DNA from: Comamonas piscis | GTDB taxonomy: Bacteria; Pseudomonadota; Gammaproteobacteria; Burkholderiales; Burkholderiaceae_C | NCBI RefSeq assembly: GCF_014109725.1 | Contig: NZ_CP058554.1 | Location: 868,001 to 932,000 of the forward strand | Direction: 5' to 3' | Length of the DNA stretch: 64,000 nucleotides | Shown here: positions 60,474 to 64,000 of the stretch, piece after piece | Layout of the letters: the number at the start of each line of letters is the position of its first letter | Position numbering within the stretch: position 1 is the stretch's first letter | Translations under genes and position numbers: made by a program | The notes under the pieces: model-generated | Database searches by the model: none | Seen by the model: only the letters and a program-made list of their open reading frames with translations | What the model was told of the DNA's origin: nothing

Positions 60474-61460
60474 CTACTTCAGCCAGCCGCGCTTGCGGAA
60501 ATACATCATTGGTATCAGCGCGCTGCCCACCATCAGCGCAATGCCGTAGGCATAGCCATACTGCCAGTCGATCTCGGGCATGTACTTGAAGTTCATGCCG
60601 TAGACACTGGCGATCAAGGTGGGGGGCAGCAGTGCGACGCTGGCCACCGAGAAGATCTTGATGATCTTGTTCTGGTTGATGTTGATGAAACCAACGGTGG
60701 CATCCATCAAGAAGTTGATCTTGTCGAACAGGAAGGCGGTGTGGTTGTCCAGCGATTCGATGTCGCGCAGGATCTGGCGTGCGTCTTCGAACTGGTCAGA
60801 GTTGAGCATCTTGCTGCGCATGACAAAGCTCACGGCGCGGCGGGTGTCCATCACATTGCGGCGAATACGGCCGTTCAAGTCTTCCTGGCGGGCGATGGCC
60901 GAGAGCACTTCGCTCGCATGGGTGTCGGTCACATTGCCGGCCAGCACCTGGGTGCTGACTTTTTCCAGGTCGTCGTAGATGCCTTCCAAGGTGTCGGCCG
61001 AGTATTCGGCATCGGCGTCAAACAGCTTGAGCAGCACGTCCTTGCTGTCCTCGATCAGACCCGGGGCGCGGCGCGCACGCAGGCGCAGCAGGCGGAACAC
61101 CGGCACATCTTCATCGTGGATGGAAAACAGCACGCCATAGCTTTTGAGCGAGGCATTGTGCAGGTTCATGATGAAGGCCACGCGCACGCTGCGCGGGTCG
61201 TCTTCGTCATCGATCAGGAAGTCGCTGCGGATGTGCAGATCGCCGTTGTCTTCTTCGTAGAAGCGGGCCGATTCCTCGATGTCCTGGTCCATCGCGTCTT
61301 CCGGGATGGACAGCCCATAGTGCTGCTTGATCCAGCGTTTTTCTTCGAGGGTGGGGGATTCGAGGTCGACCCAGATCGGCTGGAAACGGGCGAGCTCTTG
61401 CAGGGATTCGATCTCTTCCTGCACCAAACGGCCATTGGCAAGCGTAAAGATGTTGAGCAT
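60474..61460 (-). CDS. corA: Magnesium/cobalt transporter CorA
   Basis: A 328-residue CorA. The N-terminal cytoplasmic domain and long stalk helix are followed by two C-terminal helices with the signature YGMN between them (VASVYGMNFKYMPEIDW, near residue 290) and a positively charged tail (MYFRKRGWLK). It forms a pentameric channel for magnesium uptake. Its 5' leader (61461-61600) contains an 8-bp inverted repeat. Complete and of normal length. Confidence 0.95.
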   Translation of the reverse strand: MLNIFTLANGRLVQEEIESLQELARFQPIWVDLESPTLEEKRWIKQHYGLSIPEDAMDQDIEESARFYEEDNGDLHIRSDFLIDDEDDPRSVRVAFIMNLHNASLKSYGVLFSIHDEDVPVFRLLRLRARRAPGLIEDSKDVLLKLFDADAEYSADTLEGIYDDLEKVSTQVLAGNVTDTHASEVLSAIARQEDLNGRIRRNVMDTRRAVSFVMRSKMLNSDQFEDARQILRDIESLDNHTAFLFDKINFLMDATVGFININQNKIIKIFSVASVALLPPTLIASVYGMNFKYMPEIDWQYGYAYGIALMVGSALIPMMYFRKRGWLK

Positions 61461-61512
61461 GGGCTCACTTCCTTGTTGTTCTTGGTTTGCAAAAGGGGGG
61501 CGGGGGGCGCTT

Positions 61513-61567
61513 CCTACCCTTGTGCAGCCATGTGCTTGCCAGGGTGGAAGCTACCAACTAGGGTAGG
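61513..61567 (-). promoter_or_regulatory. Inverted repeat in the corA leader
   Basis: CCTACCCT (61513-61520) and AGGGTAGG (61560-61567) are perfectly complementary and enclose a GC-rich loop of 39 bases. They lie 53-107 bases upstream of the corA start on the minus strand. A structured leader could sense magnesium, but this is inference and no known riboswitch consensus was recognised. The rest of the gap to 61743 shows nothing specific. Confidence 0.4.
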
Positions 61568-61743
61568 GATCCAAGGAGAGACTCCGGTTTGTGATTGGGC
61601 GCCATTATGGCATTCCCGCATAAGCTGCGCTTGGCGCTCTGCCTTGTCGCGCAGAGGCGTTGTCAATGCCCCACGGTGTGCTTTGTCAGTGAGCGCCTAC
61701 ATTCGCCTGAAGGCGAGCGAAACCGCTGTTTTGTAAAGAAGTT

Positions 61744-62583
61744 TCAGCGCCCGGCCTGGGCCAGCGCAAAGCACAGGTCCGCCCAGGTGGCTGCCTTGGC
61801 CTGGGGGGTGCGCAGCAGGTGGCTGGGGTCGTAGCTGACCACGGCGGGCAGCTGGCTGCCGCCCAGCGGGTGGATGGCCTGGCGCAGGCTGGAGAAGGGC
61901 TGGTCGCCCGGTATCAGGTGGCGCACGGCCGGCAGGCCCAGCAGCAAGGCCATGGCCGGCTGGCATTCCTGCACCAGCGCATCGATGCTGTAGCTGGGCA
62001 GGCCATCATCGCCTTCCTGGTTGGCGGGGATGCGGGCGAGGGGCACCCAGTAGACGGGGGCGTCAGTCAAGCGCATCGCACGCAGCATCTGCAGCAGCAA
62101 CTGGCCGGCCTCGCCTTGCAGTGGCGCGCCTTCGGGCAGCTCGGCCACCACCAGCCATGCCGGTTGGGTGGGCGGTACGGGCGGCTGTTGCTTGCCTTGC
62201 AGATCGAGCAAGACGGGGGCGCGCAGCGCAAAGCGCACGCGGGGGAAATCGGCAGGCAGGGCCTGCGGAGAGGTCGTGCGTACGGCGGCAGCTGTGGGGG
62301 CGGGTGCGGGCGTGGGCGCTGGCTCGACAGCAGCAACTGGCGCGGCAGTGTCTGGAATGGCCGCTGCGGGCATCGCCGGTGCAGCGGTCGGCGCAGTCGG
62401 TGCGGTGGGCACAGCTGCATCAGGCACAGGCTCCGCGCGCAGCTGTGGTGCGGCCACCGCTGCGGGGGCCGTTGTTGCTTCTGGCACAGCCGGGGCGGCA
62501 GGCGCGGGCGATTCGGGCCACCACAGCGGGTGGCCCATCTCTTGCAGCATGGCGCGTTGGCGGGCGTCCAGATTCAGGCTCAT
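61744..62583 (-). CDS. Degenerate uracil-DNA glycosylase-like protein
   Basis: A 279-residue protein. A short N-terminal helix (DARQRAMLQEMGHPLWW) is followed by an Ala/Pro/Val-rich linker of about 85 residues, then a domain that resembles family 4/5 uracil-DNA glycosylases: GEAGQLLLQMLRAMRL, CQPAMALLLGLPAVRHLI and YDPSHLLRTPQAKAATW (the YHPSxLLR motif with Asp for His). The first catalytic motif GEAPGxxE is replaced by AELPEGAPL, and the iron-sulfur Cys residues are mostly missing, so it may lack activity. Its start overlaps the rimI stop (ATGA) in the tsaB-rimI-UDG order known from this bacterial group. Confidence 0.75.
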   Translation of the reverse strand: MSLNLDARQRAMLQEMGHPLWWPESPAPAAPAVPEATTAPAAVAAPQLRAEPVPDAAVPTAPTAPTAAPAMPAAAIPDTAAPVAAVEPAPTPAPAPTAAAVRTTSPQALPADFPRVRFALRAPVLLDLQGKQQPPVPPTQPAWLVVAELPEGAPLQGEAGQLLLQMLRAMRLTDAPVYWVPLARIPANQEGDDGLPSYSIDALVQECQPAMALLLGLPAVRHLIPGDQPFSSLRQAIHPLGGSQLPAVVSYDPSHLLRTPQAKAATWADLCFALAQAGR

Positions 62584-63056
62584 GGGGTGGTAGGCAGCAA
62601 ATAACGCATGACCATGGCGTCCTCGCGTTCGACATGGGATAGGGGATAGTAGCGCTTTCGCAGCCCTACCGATTCAAATCCAAACTGCAGGTAGATCTGC
62701 TGGGCGCGCAGATTGCTGATGCGCACTTCCAGCCAGATGGCCTGTGCCTGCACCGTGGTGGCCCAGCTGCGCAACTGTTCCAGCAGCACCTTGGCCCAGC
62801 CCTGGCGCTGGTGGCGCGGGTTGACGGTGATATTGAGCAGATGCAGCTCATCGACCCCTTGCATGGCGACAAAGTAGCCGATCAGCTCCTGGTCCACCCA
62901 GAGCAGCTGCATCGCATAGCCCATCGCCATCGAGTCGATAAAGTTACCGCGCGTCCAGGGGTGGCTATAGCACTGGTCCTCGACCTCCAGCAAGCGGTCC
63001 AGGTCATCGATGCGCAGGTTGGACCAGCGCAGCTGGGGGGTAGGTGGCAAGTTCAT
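62580..63056 (-). CDS. rimI: Ribosomal protein S18-alanine N-acetyltransferase RimI
   Basis: A 158-residue GNAT protein. RIDDLDRLLEVEDQCYSHPWT is the RimI-specific N terminus. LHLLNITVNPRHQRQGWAKVLLEQL is motif A, although the acetyl-CoA loop reads RHQRQGWA. NLRAQQIYLQFGFESVGLRKRYY is motif B. It acetylates the N terminus of S18. It overlaps tsaB and the UDG-like gene by four bases each. Confidence 0.95.
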   Translation of the reverse strand: MNLPPTPQLRWSNLRIDDLDRLLEVEDQCYSHPWTRGNFIDSMAMGYAMQLLWVDQELIGYFVAMQGVDELHLLNITVNPRHQRQGWAKVLLEQLRSWATTVQAQAIWLEVRISNLRAQQIYLQFGFESVGLRKRYYPLSHVEREDAMVMRYLLPTTP

Positions 63057-63790
63057 GGCGTGGGGTTGGGCGCGCTGGGCGCGCTAGGCACCAGCGCCGC
63101 CTGGGCCAGCTTTTCTGCTTCGCGCTCGGCCGTGGTCTTGGCCACCTTGTCGCGGATGTAGAGCGGCAGCGCATCTTGCGCGGCCACCGCCTGGCCCTGG
63201 GCCAGCAGATAGGGCGCCAGGCTCAGCAAGGCCTGGGCGGTGGGCATGGCATGCAGGTGCGTGGCAGCGGGTGCCAGGCGCTCGCCATAAATGGCATGGG
63301 CATTGCCGGCCACTACAAAGCCTGCGGGCACTTGCACCGCTTGCGGCGGGCAGACCTGCAGTTCGCCCAAGGTCTGCCAGTGGCCGTCCACATACTGGTA
63401 GACGGCGTTGTAGACCTCGTCCATGCGGGCATCGACGCAGGCCAGCACCTGGGTGCAGCCATGCTGCAGGCGAGCCTCTTCGGCCACGGTCATCAAGGTA
63501 TCAACCGGCAGCACCGGCACGCCCTGGCCACCCTTGGCCACAAAGGCCAGGCCCTGGGCAATGGCGCAGGCGGTGCGCAGGCCGGTGAATGAGCCGGGGC
63601 CCCGGCCAAACACAATCGCGTCCAGCGCATCAAAACTGAGGCCGGCATCGGCCATCAAGGCAAGCACCGCAGGCAGCAACTGGCTGGAGGTCTGCTGGCC
63701 GCCGGCACCGCTGTGCAGCCAGCGCTGGTCGTCCCGCGCGGTGGCAATAAAGAGGGTGTCGGTACTGGATTCGAGGGCAAGCAGGTTCAT
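63053..63790 (-). CDS. tsaB: tRNA threonylcarbamoyladenosine biosynthesis protein TsaB
   Basis: A 245-residue member of the Kae1/TsaD-related fold that partners with TsaD and TsaE to make t6A in tRNA. The start LLALESSTDTLFIA, the GRGPGSFTGLR stretch and the VLACVDARMDEVY segment are typical. The last 25 residues are an Ala/Pro/Ser-rich tail. It is the first gene of the three-gene minus-strand operon. Confidence 0.94.
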   Translation of the reverse strand: MNLLALESSTDTLFIATARDDQRWLHSGAGGQQTSSQLLPAVLALMADAGLSFDALDAIVFGRGPGSFTGLRTACAIAQGLAFVAKGGQGVPVLPVDTLMTVAEEARLQHGCTQVLACVDARMDEVYNAVYQYVDGHWQTLGELQVCPPQAVQVPAGFVVAGNAHAIYGERLAPAATHLHAMPTAQALLSLAPYLLAQGQAVAAQDALPLYIRDKVAKTTAEREAEKLAQAALVPSAPSAPNPTP

Positions 63791-63920
63791 GGGGTAGGCG
63801 GCGCGCGGGGGCTATGGGAGCGCCCGGTTTCAGCCCCTGTGCAGGGGCCGCAACCTGCCATTATCGGGGCAAAGCCAAGGCTGCATGCCGGGCTTGGGCA
63901 TAGCCGCTAGACTGCTGCCC

Positions 63921-64000
63921 ATGCAACAGATTTCCCCCATGGCGCCCCTTTCTCCGTCCCCGGCGCGGCCCAACCCTTGGCTGTCTGGCGGCAGCGCCCG
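63921..64000 (+). CDS. Start of an unidentified gene, cut by the window end
   Basis: An ATG at 63921 opens a frame of 26 codons to the window end (MQQISPMAPLSPSPARPNPWLSGG, then Ser-Ala); a second ATG at 63939 is possible. It is divergent from tsaB with 130 bp between. The residues are Pro/Ser-rich and show no recognisable domain. Confidence 0.4.
   Translation, partial: MQQISPMAPLSPSPARPNPWLSGGSA

Overview
This 64 kb window looks like a chromosomal segment of a GC-rich betaproteobacterium of the family Comamonadaceae, most likely Comamonas or a close relative. That assignment is inferred from gene content and protein style: three Bug/TctC orphan solute-binding proteins, the tsaB-rimI-UDG-like block, the ssb tail ending DDDIPF, and a VanAB-type Rieske system. 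No rRNA, tRNA, CRISPR array or replication origin was seen. Coding density is high, and most strongly GC-rich reading frames opposite real genes are shadows.

Left part (1-9.4 kb): the end of a Bug solute-binding gene, a DMT exporter, a DadA-like FAD oxidase divergent from a PQQ-dependent sugar dehydrogenase, a GNAT acetyltransferase, uvrA, and an MFS exporter. Then comes ssb (9.4-10.0 kb) with a structured leader and a clean terminator. Between ssb and a TetR/DUF417 (RclC-like) pair lies a small accessory island (about 10.0-12.0 kb). It is a class II Fic AMP-transferase gene bracketed by a truncated IS5-family transposase and a truncated IS3-family transposase.

Middle part (13-45 kb): mostly housekeeping genes. 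These are a leaderless SBP_bac_3 protein, a rhomboid protease and a neighbouring multi-pass membrane protein, mnmA, a lipoprotein penicillin-acylase-type hydrolase, a Nudix hydrolase, pepP and pyk. Next is a four-gene imelysin / di-haem oxidoreductase / imelysin-like / DUF1513 operon that ends in a 169-bp palindromic element. After it come a PAP2 phosphatase divergent from an OmpR-type two-component system, fba, gor, an M48 protease fused to a type IV pilin-like domain, a lipoprotein, fadD and mtnN. A LysR-controlled hydrolase-Bug pair and an MFS transporter close this part.

Right part (45.7-60.5 kb): the most interesting segment is one co-directional block of 13 genes on the + strand. It starts at an 18-bp TGTTTC/GAAACA palindrome and ends at a strong bidirectional terminator. 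Order: SDR, cupin, alpha/beta hydrolase, IclR regulator, atypical SDR, ThDP decarboxylase/synthase-like enzyme, aspartate dehydrogenase-like enzyme, aldehyde dehydrogenase, two-domain VOC extradiol-type dioxygenase, Bug solute-binding protein, a 73-aa helix-turn-helix-like protein, Rieske oxygenase, its 2Fe-2S/flavin reductase, porin and MFS permease. (Counting the porin and MFS permease, 15 genes.) It has uptake, oxygenation, ring-cleavage-type, decarboxylation, deamination and aldehyde-oxidation functions, so it reads as a complete catabolic island for an unidentified carboxylated and possibly nitrogen-containing compound. corA, a degenerate UDG-like protein, rimI and tsaB follow on the minus strand, and the start of an unidentified + strand gene is cut by the window end.
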